Positions 25,761 through 34,553 are shown, counted from the first letter of the stretch. The stretch: DNA of 64,000 nucleotides from Psychrobacter immobilis (GCF_904846065.1 NZ_CAJGZV010000001.1:248001-312000), one strand, 5' to 3'. The notes: a model not told the origin generated them from the letters alone. Program-made: numbers and translations.

Positions 25761-26609
25761 GTGAGCAATGCCATGAGTGACAATATTAACCAGTCAGCTA
25801 GTCAGCAAGACCACCAAAAAACCGTTCAAAGTCTAACTCAACCTTTAACTCATGATGATATTCGTAATTTTGTGCCATCTGATAATTGTTTAGACGGTAA
25901 GACTATTTTGGTCACGGGGGCAGGTGACGGTATCGGCCGCGTTGCCGCGCTGACTTATGCTCGTTATGGAGCGACAGTCCTGTTATTGGGACGTACCAGC
26001 AGCAAGCTTGAATATGTTTATGATGAGATTGAAAGTCTTGGTGGCAAACAGCCTGCCATGCTACCGATGAATCTAGAAGGAGCAACTTATGCTGAGATGC
26101 AGCAGTTAGAGGGATTGATTAATAAAGAAGTCGGTCAGCTCGATGGCATCTTGCACAATGCGGGTATGCTTGGGCAGCTAACCCCACTTGAGATGTATGA
26201 CGTCGATACTTTTGCACAAGTTATGAAGGTGAACTTTACCTCGACGTTTATGCTCACCCAAGCACTGCTACCACTACTTAAAGATGCTGAGAATGGCTCT
26301 ATTATTTTCACCTCTAGCACGGTCGGTACACATCCTCGCGCATTCTGGGGTGCTTATGCGCTGTCCAAGCAAGCCGTAGAAGGCATGAGTGATATCTTTA
26401 CCCAAGAGACGCAGAATACGACTAATTTACGTTTTAACTGTGTCAATCCTGGTGGCACTCGTACCAATATGCGCGCCCATGCTTATCCAGGAGAGAGTCC
26501 TATGAGCTTAAAAACGCCTGAAGATATCATGGCAGGCTATGTTTGTCTGATGAGTGATGCCAGTATCGGGGTACGCGGGCAAGTGGTTGAGCTACAGCCA
26601 AAAGATTAG
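25761..26609 (+). CDS. YciK-type short-chain dehydrogenase/reductase
   Basis: A 282-residue SDR oxidoreductase with cofactor loop VTGAGDGIGRVAA, the NAG motif in LHNAGMLG, the catalytic Ser in IIFTSSTVG and the YALSK motif. It is closest in style to YciK, a reductase of unknown substrate that follows mupP in pseudomonads. About 30 polar residues (SASQQDHQKTVQSLTQ) extend the N-terminus beyond the usual start. GTG at 25761 and ATG at 25773 are both possible starts; neither has a strong ribosome-binding site. Confidence 0.85.
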   Translation: MSNAMSDNINQSASQQDHQKTVQSLTQPLTHDDIRNFVPSDNCLDGKTILVTGAGDGIGRVAALTYARYGATVLLLGRTSSKLEYVYDEIESLGGKQPAMLPMNLEGATYAEMQQLEGLINKEVGQLDGILHNAGMLGQLTPLEMYDVDTFAQVMKVNFTSTFMLTQALLPLLKDAENGSIIFTSSTVGTHPRAFWGAYALSKQAVEGMSDIFTQETQNTTNLRFNCVNPGGTRTNMRAHAYPGESPMSLKTPEDIMAGYVCLMSDASIGVRGQVVELQPKD

Positions 26610-26770
26610 CCATGTGATTTTTTGCTAGAAAATGTCATTATTTAGCGCATTTATTCGCATACTTTCAGATTGAGGCATGCTCTAGTAGGTTGCAATTAAT
26701 TATAAACAACCCCATCTATTTGTTATTAAAGCGATTTGTAATATCTGATTATCGTAAATAGGATGAAGTT

Positions 26771-27037
26771 ATGGCAGGTGGTTGGTCAAGAGATGGTGCT
26801 GAGCATGAGCAAATGGATGCAACGGTAAATGATGCATTAGAGCGGGCAAGACGTGCGTTGCCAACTGGCATCAGTGCCGAGATGTGTGATGAATGCGGCA
26901 AGCCTATTCCAGAAGCACGGCGGTTAGCAGTGCCTGGTATTCAGCATTGCGTCAGCTGTCAGACAGAACTTGAACAAGAGGCGAGAGCCGCCGAGTTGTT
27001 TAACCGGCGCGGTAGCAAAGACAGCCAATTACGTTAA
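26771..27037 (+). CDS. DksA/TraR C4-type zinc-finger protein (YbiI-like)
   Basis: An 88-residue protein with a C4 zinc finger, CDECGKPIPEARR followed by QHCVSC (two CxxC pairs about 17 residues apart). This is the DksA/TraR type that binds in the secondary channel of RNA polymerase. It lacks the long coiled coil of DksA and resembles YbiI. The function of this short class is not established. It is monocistronic, followed by a strong terminator shared with a convergent COG0523 GTPase, whose family often concerns zinc allocation. That pairing may be meaningful or accidental. Confidence 0.88.
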   Translation: MAGGWSRDGAEHEQMDATVNDALERARRALPTGISAEMCDECGKPIPEARRLAVPGIQHCVSCQTELEQEARAAELFNRRGSKDSQLR

Positions 27038-27047
27038 AAAAGAAAAA

Positions 27048-27091
27048 GGGCAGACATTGCTATCTCGAACAGCAATGTCTGCCCTTTTTTT
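27048..27091. terminator. bidirectional intrinsic terminator
   Basis: A 14-bp perfect stem (GGGCAGACATTGCT and its complement) with a 9-base loop, A-rich on the left and seven T on the right. It lies between the convergent zinc-finger gene and the COG0523 GTPase gene. Confidence 0.95.
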
Positions 27092-27099
27092 GTCTATTA

Positions 27100-28338
27100 C
27101 TATATAACCAGTGCCATTAGTTCACGGTCGCAGGTATCCCAATCGATAGAAGGTAGCGTCTCTATAGAAGATAAAAATGCTGTCCTATCTTTTTCTTCTG
27201 AGCGGTCGCTTTCTACCGCTGTATCGTTGTCGTTATTAGCATTTGCCTCCAACTGTAATATAATCTCTAGCCGACTATCAACTTGTGCGCTGACCGTACT
27301 GGTGGTTAAGCTGTCAGGGGTAAAATTGATTTGTAGCCAGCCATCAGACGTATGAACCACACCTTTGATACGTTGCCAGTTCGGTAGCGCTAATAACCAA
27401 CTCTGTAACTCATCCGCTTTTAATATGTAGTGCGCTGGCAGTCGCCAACCCGCCAACTGTAACTCTTGCTGTTTCTCATGATAACGATAAGGTAGCTCAA
27501 TATCTGTGTCGGTCTGCGAATCATCTTTGTTTGTAAAAGCGTTGGATGACAAGGTGGTCGATATCGATAGGGCATTACTCTGTGGTTGCAAGCTAGTAAT
27601 CGATTTTTGAGGGTGAACAATATTGACTGTGCGTTGTTTCGAGATAACCTGACTGGGCTTGGTTAGCTGAGTTTTCAACTCTGACACGCTTGATTCTGAT
27701 AAAAGAATATTGGATGAGTCATTTGTATCATGAGATATCTGCTCAGATGCTGCCCAAATAATTTTTACCTGTGCATTGAGCTTGGCTATCCATTGTTGCA
27801 GTGCTTGTTTTTCGCTATCGCTTAATTGAGCATAGCGATTAATGACTAACACATCGGCATCACGGACATGCGCTTGAAAACCGTCATGATGACGATATTT
27901 GTCTTGCTGCCATTGTACGCCACTCAATACCGTTATTACTGCTTGCATATTGAGCGCTGTTTGCCAATGCGGTGCACTGAGTTGCATGATAAGCTCACGT
28001 GGATGAGCAAGCCCTGTAGGTTCGATGAGCAACCGCTGTGGATGATGCTCACTAAGTAGCCGACTGATAGCAATTTGTAATGGCAGCTGACTGGTACAAC
28101 AAATACAGCCACCACTGACTTCGCGTATCGCAATATTATCTTGCGCGCTTGCCAGCAGCGCACCATCAATACCGATACGACCAAACTCATTGATTAGTAA
28201 TGCCCAGCGCTCATCGGCAGGTTTGATAGCAAGCAGCTGATTAATCACTGTGGTCTTGCCAGCACCCAAAAACCCTGTCACCAAGGTGCAGGGTATGTTT
28301 TGAAAAATAATAGGTTTTTTCACAGAGACACTCATCAT
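27100..28338 (-). CDS. COG0523 (CobW/YjiA-like) G3E GTPase
   Basis: A 412-residue G3E-family P-loop GTPase, a group of metal-insertion chaperones (Zn, Co, Ni). It shows Walker A GFLGAGKTTVINQLL, the Mg-loop region INEFGRIGID, the metal-binding GGCICC motif and IEPTGLAHP. The guanine-specificity box expected as NKxD reads NRYAQL, so the Asp is apparently replaced by Ala. A long Ser/Thr-rich insert (residues about 205-275) separates the GTPase domain from the C-terminal CobW_C domain (ELQLAGWRLPAHY and beyond), making it longer than the usual 320-380 residues. The annotated start is one of two consecutive ATGs. No Shine-Dalgarno is visible, and a 15-bp hairpin abuts the start. Confidence 0.85.
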   Translation of the reverse strand: MMSVSVKKPIIFQNIPCTLVTGFLGAGKTTVINQLLAIKPADERWALLINEFGRIGIDGALLASAQDNIAIREVSGGCICCTSQLPLQIAISRLLSEHHPQRLLIEPTGLAHPRELIMQLSAPHWQTALNMQAVITVLSGVQWQQDKYRHHDGFQAHVRDADVLVINRYAQLSDSEKQALQQWIAKLNAQVKIIWAASEQISHDTNDSSNILLSESSVSELKTQLTKPSQVISKQRTVNIVHPQKSITSLQPQSNALSISTTLSSNAFTNKDDSQTDTDIELPYRYHEKQQELQLAGWRLPAHYILKADELQSWLLALPNWQRIKGVVHTSDGWLQINFTPDSLTTSTVSAQVDSRLEIILQLEANANNDNDTAVESDRSEEKDRTAFLSSIETLPSIDWDTCDRELMALVI

Positions 28339-28375
28339 ATAGGCCGTATTTGTGAGTAATCAAACACGGCCTATA
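28338..28375 (-). promoter_or_regulatory. hairpin abutting the COG0523 GTPase start
   Basis: Arms 28338-28352 and 28361-28375 pair over 15 bases with one wobble (TATAGGCCGT and its complement), loop 8. The stem ends on the start codon and leaves no visible Shine-Dalgarno. It has no T run, so it looks more like a translational control element than a terminator. Confidence 0.5.
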
Positions 28376-28396
28376 TTAAAAGAAAATGATGTTAGC

Positions 28397-28446
28397 GTGT
28401 GTTCTCAATTCAATCGATAATCGGAATTTTCGAAATGAGGACACAC
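28397..28446. repeat. long imperfect stem-loop downstream of ompR
   Basis: Outer arms GTGTGTTCTCA (28397-28407) and TGAGGACACAC (28436-28446) pair with one wobble. Inner arms AATTC and GAATT (28424-28428) extend the structure around an AT-rich loop. It lies just downstream of the ompR-type stop and may terminate or protect that mRNA. Confidence 0.5.
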
Positions 28447-28457
28447 ATAGTCAAAAG

Positions 28458-29216
28458 TTACTCACTTTTAACGGTTTCTACTTCGGCTTCGTCAGGAACG
28501 AATACATAGCCTACACCCCAAACGGTTTGGATGTAACGCGCTTGTGAAGGGTTGTCTTCAATCAAACGACGCAAACGTGATACCTGTACGTCGATAGAAC
28601 GCTCCATCGCACCCCATTCACGACCACGCGCAAGGTTCATCAGCTTGTCACGGGTTAATGGCTCACGTGGATGCTGCACCAGTGCTTTTAGCACCGAAAA
28701 TTCACCTGTCGTTAAAGTGACAACATTGCCGTCACGTTTAAGCGTACGTGTCGATAAATCAAGCGTCCACGGTCCAAACTCAACCACTTCAAGCTGATGG
28801 CTTGGTGCGCCAGGCAGCTCGCGATTTTGACGACGTAATACCGCTTTGATACGAGCCAACAGCTCTTTTGGGTTAAATGGTTTTGGCAGATAATCATCTG
28901 CGCCCGCTTCTAGACCAGCGATACGATCGGCATCACCACCTTTAGCTGTCAGCATGATGATAGGAATGTCGCCATTGTCTTCGCGTAGACGCTTACAGAT
29001 ACTGATGCCGTCTTCGCCTGGCAGCATCAAATCGAGTACCACCAACGAGAAAAGCTCACGCTGTAACAGTTTGTCCATTTGGCTACCATCATGAGCGGTA
29101 CGGACGACAAAACCGTCGTCTTCTAGAAAGCGCTGTAATAAAGAGCGCAAGCGTGCATCGTCATCAACGACTAAAATTCGTTGAGTTAAGGTATCAGGGC
29201 TGTTATTTTCAGACAT
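28458..29216 (-). CDS. ompR: OmpR-type response regulator
   Basis: A 252-residue response regulator with an N-terminal receiver (acidic pocket LVVDDDARLR, phospho-acceptor Asp62 in VVLDLMLPGEDG, LTAKGGDADRIAGLEAGADDY and the Lys of PKPFNPKEL). A C-terminal winged helix follows (TLTTGEFSVLKALVQHPREPLTRDKLM, ending IQTVWGVGYVFVPDE). The sequence closely follows OmpR, the osmotic regulator of porins. No envZ lies on either side within the window, so the partner kinase must be elsewhere. A TTGACT / CTAATA pair with 17-base spacing lies just upstream (29242-29270 on the - strand). Confidence 0.88.
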   Translation of the reverse strand: MSENNSPDTLTQRILVVDDDARLRSLLQRFLEDDGFVVRTAHDGSQMDKLLQRELFSLVVLDLMLPGEDGISICKRLREDNGDIPIIMLTAKGGDADRIAGLEAGADDYLPKPFNPKELLARIKAVLRRQNRELPGAPSHQLEVVEFGPWTLDLSTRTLKRDGNVVTLTTGEFSVLKALVQHPREPLTRDKLMNLARGREWGAMERSIDVQVSRLRRLIEDNPSQARYIQTVWGVGYVFVPDEAEVETVKSE

Positions 29217-29311
29217 ACAGGCATCCTCTTATAAAAATTATTATTAGTAGAAATTATCGTTAACAGTCAAGGCTAAAGGTTATATCATCAAAATGATATA
29301 AAAAAAATACG

Positions 29312-29391
29312 GTGTCAGGCTCGTTGAGTCTACTATTTATAGTATTTTAACGTGCTTTCCTCATCGCTAAATTATCTTGAATCGACTATAC
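29312..29391 (-). repeat. dispersed intergenic repeat, copy A
   Basis: About 80 bases that align with 62051-62125 (roughly three quarters identical by eye). Shared landmarks are GCTCG, AGTCTA, ATAGTA and TATCTTGAATCGAC. Read on the - strand the element begins TATAGTCGATTCAAGATAA, which resembles the terminal inverted repeats of the IS630 element at 5641-6543. Confidence 0.65.
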
Positions 29392-29684
29392 AAAAAAACC
29401 TGAGCAAAAAAACTGTCTTTATTCAATGAGTGGTCAAAAGTAAAGGTCCGTCTCAATCCATCATAAATTTGAATACTATTGTTCAATGCGTCAGCGCGTA
29501 CCAATATTTGCGCCTTCGATACTTTAGTGTATAAGATTGCACCACTAATTGCATCACCCATCAGGACAAATGCTGTATGCGTTTGTTTAACAAAGCGACA
29601 GAACCTATGATATGAGACGATTTTCGTCATAAAACTAGCGATAAATAACGAAAAGATAAAAAGGATTTTTATTCATGCAGCTTT

Positions 29685-29693
29685 TGCTATAAT
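29685..29693 (+). promoter_or_regulatory. extended -10 promoter of tex
   Basis: TGCTATAAT, an exact extended -10 box, lies about 34 bases before the tex start. The -35 region (ATTTTT) is weak, which is usual with a TGn extension. Confidence 0.6.
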
Positions 29694-29726
29694 GCAAAAC
29701 TACATTTCTCAACGATTGATACGTCT

Positions 29727-32276
29727 ATGAGTAGCACTGATACCTTAACGCCATCTCAAACCTCGACAAATGCACAGGTTTTGGATGCAACCACACACGC
29801 GAATATTCACGACAAGCTTGCTCGCGCGCTTGGCATTAAGACTGCTCAAGTCAATGCGTTTGTCAAACTTTACGATGAAGGCGCGACCGTTCCATTTATT
29901 GCCCGTTACCGTAAAGAAAAGACGCAGAATCTTGACGATGCGCAATTGCGCGCTTTAGAGAAGTCACTCAATTATGAGCGCGATATGGCTACCCGTCGCC
30001 TCAAGATTACTGAGCTGCTCAGCACTCAGGGCAATTTGACTGACGAGCTACAGACGCGTATCGATAATGCGACGTCGAAACTTGAGCTTGAAGACATCTA
30101 CTTGCCATACCGCCCGCGTCGCCGCTCTCCTGCCGCCAAGGCACGTGCTGCTGGTCTTGATGTGGCAGCGCAAGCCGTCTTGACGCAAGAGATTACGCCA
30201 ACTGACGCATTAGCAGACTATCAAGCTCAATCGAGCATTACCGATGATAGCGGTAATGAGATTGAAGTCGACTTCAGCGATATCGACAAGCAATTGGCAG
30301 GCGTACAAGCCATCATCGTTGATGAGTGGACGCAAGCGTTGGATTTACTCGATAATCTGCGTAGTGGCTTCGCCAAAACAGCCAGTATCGTCTCAGCTGT
30401 TGCCAGTGAAGAAAAACGCGAAGTTGGCGAAAAATTCAAAGACTACTTTGAACATAGTGAAAGCTTGGCGCGTCTGCCTAATCATCGTTTATTAGCGATG
30501 CTACGCGGTCGCCAAGAAAACGTTTTGGGTTTAAAAATCGAAGGCGAAGATACACCCTTTATTGAAAAAATTGTTAAGCACTTTGAGATTGATGCCAAAG
30601 CGCCAGCAGAACGTCAAGAATTTCTGACAGAAGCGGCGACCAGCTTATGGAAAGAGAAATGGCGTCCGCATATTGAGCATCGTTTATTGACAGAAAAGCG
30701 TCTAACCGCTGAAGCCGATGCGATTGATGTATTTGCCAATAACTTACAGCATTTACTCATGTCAGCACCTGCTGGCCGTAAAGTGATTTTAGGTGTCGAT
30801 CCGGGTATTCGTCATGGCGTTAAAATGGCGATTGTCGATGCCCAAGGTCATGTGATGTTAGACAGCGAAGACAAGCCAGTTGTTGCAACCGTTTATCCGT
30901 TTGCTCCTGATAATAAGATGGACGAAGCTAAAAAAGTCATTGATGAATTATTAAGCACTTATAATGTTGATTTAGTGGCTATCGGCAACGGTACGGCGAG
31001 CCGCGAAACAGATGCGATGATTAAAGAGATTTTGGCCGCCAACTCTGAGTTAAAAGCCAAAGCCGTTATCGTGAATGAATCAGGCGCGTCAGTTTATTCT
31101 GCCAGTGAGCTTGCGAGTGATGAGTTGGCTAATTTAGATGTCTCTGTACGCGGTGCGGTTTCTATCGCGCGTCGCTTGCAAGATCCATTGTCAGAATTGG
31201 TTAAGGTTGACCCAAAAGCGATCGGCGTTGGTCAATATCAACATGATGTTAACCAAACTCAATTAGCAGATAGCCTAGACAAAGTCACACAAGACAGCGT
31301 AAACGCCGTTGGCGTTGATGTGAATACCGCAAGCCCCGCTATCTTGGCGCATATTGCAGGTTTGAATAAAAACGTCGCCCAGCAAATCGTTACCTACCGC
31401 AAAGAGCATGGTGCTTTTGACAGTCGTGAATCATTGAAAAATGTCCCACGCTTAGGCGCTAAGACCTTTGAGCAAGCAGCAGGCTTCTTGCGTATCCATG
31501 GTGGTAGTAATCCCCTTGATGCCACTGGTGTGCATCCAGAAAGCTATGCGCTGGTCGATAGCTTATTGGCACAAACTGGTAAAGCATTGCCAGAAGTCAT
31601 CGGCAATGACGGCGTACTAAATACGATAGATAGCACTGCACTGGCTGCTAATGATGACAATATTAGTGTAACTGCTATCATCGAGGAGCTAGTCAAACCA
31701 GCACGCGACCCACGTCCTGAATTTAAGACTGCTAACTTCCGTGAAGACGTTAACAGTATTAAAGACTTGAGCGAGGGCATGCAGCTTGAAGGCGTAGTGA
31801 CTAATGTTACAGCCTTTGGTTGCTTCGTTGATGTTGGCGTCCATCAGGACGGTTTGGTACATATCTCTCAGATGGCCAACGACTTCGTTGCAGACCCGAT
31901 GAATCGCGTCAAGCCGGGCGATATCGTCTCGGTACGTGTCATCTCTATCGATGAAAAACGTGGTCGTATTGGCTTTAGTATGAAGCCAGAATCTGAAAAG
32001 CCTGCGCGCCCAGCAGCGAAATCGGCTGAAAGTACTGGTAATGATGAGAAAGTCAGTCGTCCACGTAGCGATCATACAAATAGCAAACGCCCAAACAGTA
32101 GCCGTCCAGCGACTGATAAGCGCCCGTCGAAATCTCGCGGTAATCGTCAGGATAAAGACAATGCTAATAACGATCGTAGCAAAGCGCCAAGGGCTGATAA
32201 AGCAGAAGCACCTAGCAAAATGGGTACGTTTGGGGCGCTGTTACAGGAAGCTGGCGTGACTAAAACCAAAAAATAG
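29727..32276 (+). CDS. tex: transcription accessory protein Tex
   Basis: An 849-residue Tex protein, an RNA-binding factor that assists transcription elongation. Domains in order: an N-terminal helical domain (KTAQVNAFVKLYDEGATVPF, RYRKEKTQNLDDAQLR), a YqgF/RNase H-like domain starting VILGVDPGIRHGVKMAIVD, a helix-hairpin-helix pair (DVNTASPAILAHIAGLNKNV), and an S1 domain at about residues 685-755 (VVTNVTAFGCFVDVGVHQDG). A 90-residue Lys/Asn/Arg-rich tail follows, probably disordered. Length is slightly above the usual 770-785 because of this tail. A strong terminator follows. Confidence 0.95.
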   Translation: MSSTDTLTPSQTSTNAQVLDATTHANIHDKLARALGIKTAQVNAFVKLYDEGATVPFIARYRKEKTQNLDDAQLRALEKSLNYERDMATRRLKITELLSTQGNLTDELQTRIDNATSKLELEDIYLPYRPRRRSPAAKARAAGLDVAAQAVLTQEITPTDALADYQAQSSITDDSGNEIEVDFSDIDKQLAGVQAIIVDEWTQALDLLDNLRSGFAKTASIVSAVASEEKREVGEKFKDYFEHSESLARLPNHRLLAMLRGRQENVLGLKIEGEDTPFIEKIVKHFEIDAKAPAERQEFLTEAATSLWKEKWRPHIEHRLLTEKRLTAEADAIDVFANNLQHLLMSAPAGRKVILGVDPGIRHGVKMAIVDAQGHVMLDSEDKPVVATVYPFAPDNKMDEAKKVIDELLSTYNVDLVAIGNGTASRETDAMIKEILAANSELKAKAVIVNESGASVYSASELASDELANLDVSVRGAVSIARRLQDPLSELVKVDPKAIGVGQYQHDVNQTQLADSLDKVTQDSVNAVGVDVNTASPAILAHIAGLNKNVAQQIVTYRKEHGAFDSRESLKNVPRLGAKTFEQAAGFLRIHGGSNPLDATGVHPESYALVDSLLAQTGKALPEVIGNDGVLNTIDSTALAANDDNISVTAIIEELVKPARDPRPEFKTANFREDVNSIKDLSEGMQLEGVVTNVTAFGCFVDVGVHQDGLVHISQMANDFVADPMNRVKPGDIVSVRVISIDEKRGRIGFSMKPESEKPARPAAKSAESTGNDEKVSRPRSDHTNSKRPNSSRPATDKRPSKSRGNRQDKDNANNDRSKAPRADKAEAPSKMGTFGALLQEAGVTKTKK

Positions 32277-32292
32277 TTAATATCAATAGTGA

Positions 32293-32324
32293 TAAAAAAG
32301 GCAGCCATTAGGCTGCCTTTTTTA
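32293..32324 (+). terminator. intrinsic terminator after tex
   Basis: Stem GGCAGCC / GGCTGCC with a 4-base loop, six A before and six T after. Confidence 0.92.
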
Positions 32325-32441
32325 TGGAATGTATCTAAAAATAGAAATTGTTAATGAACACTAATAACTTAACTCGCTGAATAACCTCTTCTGCGTGATT
32401 TCAGTTAACAGCGGGGTTCATATCGTACTTTATTTCATATT

Positions 32442-32837
32442 CTATAATTCTTCTGTGGCTTCTTCAGCTTCTTGTAATTCTTCTTGTGTGTCTAACGAGT
32501 CTTCTTCTTGCATCGCTTCTTCAGAATCTTGAATCAGCTCTTGCTCGGCAGCCATTGCTTCTTGCTCAGCTTGAAGCTCAGTAGTCATCGGCTGTTGCTC
32601 AGCACTGTTGTTAACGCTTGCTCTTGAGATAATCTGTGTCTCACTAATCTGAAATGGGCTAGACTGATTGTCTGCTGATGCATTATTTGTATTGTCACCT
32701 TCCGTCTCAAGTGTGGTGGCGGTAGCCGCTGCTTGCACATCTACTGCCGCAGTATCAGCAGGTGCTGCCATAGCCAAACTTGGGATAGTGAGCGCAGCGC
32801 CGATCAGTAGCGATAAAGATAGAGTACTTTTTTTCAT
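32442..32837 (-). CDS. small exported Glu/Gln/Ala-rich protein of unknown function
   Basis: A 131-residue protein with a clear Sec signal peptide (MKKSTLSLSLLIGAALTIPS, cleavage after AMAA at about residue 25). The mature part is almost entirely low-complexity: an Ala/Thr/Asp/Asn segment, then a highly acidic, Glu-rich stretch of repeated EE, QE and EA pairs (residues about 85-131), likely helical or disordered. I recognise no family. It has no operon partner; a tex terminator lies on one side and a 454-base spacer on the other. An acidic periplasmic protein could bind cations or chaperone, but nothing in the sequence proves it. Confidence 0.6.
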   Translation of the reverse strand: MKKSTLSLSLLIGAALTIPSLAMAAPADTAAVDVQAAATATTLETEGDNTNNASADNQSSPFQISETQIISRASVNNSAEQQPMTTELQAEQEAMAAEQELIQDSEEAMQEEDSLDTQEELQEAEEATEEL

Positions 32838-33291
32838 TAATCAATTCCTTAATTTACAATCTTATAATGTCAGCTTAAAAAATTTCAAACTTGACGCTTA
32901 TGTTGCTAACTGCTGTATACAGCAGTTGCATATCACACATTCATTTAGTAATTCAAATCTATATATTTAATATATCTAACATTTAATTGATAGACAAAAT
33001 AAAATCATGATAACCATTAAGAGACTATCATGATGGATTTGGATAAAGAGCTTTATAAGCTGACCTAAATCAGTGATAAAAATCTAAAGGGGAGAATACC
33101 AACTAAACAAGCGTTAGTTCAGTAGTCCATAGATTAAAATTCTAACAGACGGATGTTAGCAGGTGACTTTGTGCAACTATTGTATGGTTATTGTCAGATA
33201 GGAAAATAGCATTGTTTTCTACTTTCCTATCTCTAATTCTTATAACAATGATGTCTCAATGAATCTTGTTCGTTTATATTTCATTAGAGTC
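32838..33291. other. spacer between two exported-protein genes
   Basis: 454 AT-rich bases with no credible gene. It contains a 9-bp perfect inverted repeat, ATCATGATA (33004-33012) and TATCATGAT (33026-33034), of operator-like size. Confidence 0.55.
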
Positions 33292-34131
33292 TTATTCAAT
33301 AACGATATACTTGCCAGTGTTTGGATCAACGACGCGTTGTTGAGTGCTGCTACTAGGAACACGAATGACTGGGAAGGTTTGGTTGATTTCAGTATTGTCG
33401 ATGACATCCGCATCTGCTTCTTCACCAACGATTACAGTACGGTTAGCCTCGTCTTCGATAGCAATGGCTGTACCTGACGCTGTGTTTACTCGCTTGATTT
33501 GATCTTTCGACACAATGATGACTTCTTTGACACTATATTTAGTAGGGCGGATAACACGTGTGGTTTCAACGATGACAGGCTCTACAAGGCGATCTTCGAT
33601 AATCGCGAGTTGTGCTTCTGGTGCTGTAGCTTCTTTTGTTTCGCTCATAATAGGCGTTGGAAACTTGGCACCAAAGTGGTTATCGCACTGCTGCATGCTT
33701 AAACGTACTGGATTGCCAGCTTTATCCATATAGACGTTGACAGGCATATCAGCGGCGATAGGGACGTATTTCCCAACCAATGCACCCGAAACACCATAGC
33801 GACCATTTGACTGCCCAACCCCTAAATCACAAGCACCTGCTGAGTAATCACTGGCTGTTAAGTTGTTTGCATTGACCATTGTTTGAGGAATCATTACTTC
33901 AGACAAACGCATTTTTTTGACAGTTGCTTCACCTGCTTGGCGCTTTGGGTTTTGATAAGTATAAGGGGTATAAAATTTGGCCGAACCGTCTTTGACAGCG
34001 GTGACACACTCCTCATAACTGTCATAGCCAACATTGCCGTGGCTATCGGTAGTCATAGCGGCGTTAGCAGAGCTTGCAAACATAGCAAGACCAGATGTCA
34101 TCACAGCAGCGGTTAATATATTGATTTTCAT
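33292..34131 (-). CDS. exported protein of unknown function, 279 aa
   Basis: A protein with a Sec signal peptide (residues 1-24, ending SANA). I do not recognise the family. The mature part has two cysteine-containing segments, YDSYEECVTAVKDG and SAGACDLGVGQSN, plus QQCDNHFG, so a disulfide made by DsbA is plausible. The C-terminal third is Val/Ile-rich with beta-strand periodicity (EPVIVETTRVIRPTKYSVKE, TVIVGEEADADVID) and ends in VVDPNTGKYIVIE. This looks like a periplasmic or surface domain plus a repetitive beta region. It is monocistronic, starting right after a normal leader. Confidence 0.6.
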   Translation of the reverse strand: MKINILTAAVMTSGLAMFASSANAAMTTDSHGNVGYDSYEECVTAVKDGSAKFYTPYTYQNPKRQAGEATVKKMRLSEVMIPQTMVNANNLTASDYSAGACDLGVGQSNGRYGVSGALVGKYVPIAADMPVNVYMDKAGNPVRLSMQQCDNHFGAKFPTPIMSETKEATAPEAQLAIIEDRLVEPVIVETTRVIRPTKYSVKEVIIVSKDQIKRVNTASGTAIAIEDEANRTVIVGEEADADVIDNTEINQTFPVIRVPSSSTQQRVVDPNTGKYIVIE

Positions 34132-34306
34132 TGTTATGTCCTTTTAATTAGATTGAAGTCTATTGATTTATTTCAAATTTATGATAAATAAGTAAAACTT
34201 AATTTTTATTAATATGATTTTTATTGCACTAGAAAATTACTCTGACGCGTTTAAAGTCTAAATGAAATGTTAATGAGCCAATTATTCGTTTCAAAGCTGC
34301 TATGTA

Positions 34307-34336
34307 ATATGGGGTAAAAAGATATGGGGTAAAAAG
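34307..34336. repeat. perfect 15-bp tandem duplication
   Basis: ATATGGGGTAAAAAG occurs twice head to tail (34307-34321 and 34322-34336) in non-coding DNA. It is probably a slippage duplication. Confidence 0.9.
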
Positions 34337-34524
34337 TTGCCTAACCTTTTTTATCCTACGTCATTCACTGCAATATGGCTGTGACATTACTCTAGAAATG
34401 TGTAGCTTAATGTATTAAAAAGGCAAGAAGTGCCAATATTATTTACTAAAGAATCACGTTATTATTATTTATTAACAATCGCTCAAAAAATTGCAATCTG
34501 AATAATGAGAAAGAATAGGCAATA

Positions 34525-34553
34525 AAAAACCGTATCTCGTTGCTAAGATACGG
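34525..34553 (-). terminator. intrinsic terminator of the saccharopine-dehydrogenase-like gene
   Basis: Stem CCGTATCT / AGATACGG with an 8-base loop, followed on the - strand by six T. It lies about 50 bases past the stop of the gene at 34606. Confidence 0.88.

Larger units (their letters stand above)
29217..29726. other. spacer ompR-tex with dispersed repeat
   Basis: 510 bases without a gene I accept. It contains the ompR promoter, one copy of the dispersed repeat (29312-29391) and the tex promoter. An 87-residue open frame on the - strand (29367-29630) overlaps the repeat and has no family resemblance. Confidence 0.6.

Noticed and set aside
29367..29630. 87-residue open frame on the - strand between ompR and tex
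   Set aside because: It overlaps the dispersed repeat, has no ribosome-binding site I trust and no family-like features; its composition is that of non-coding DNA.
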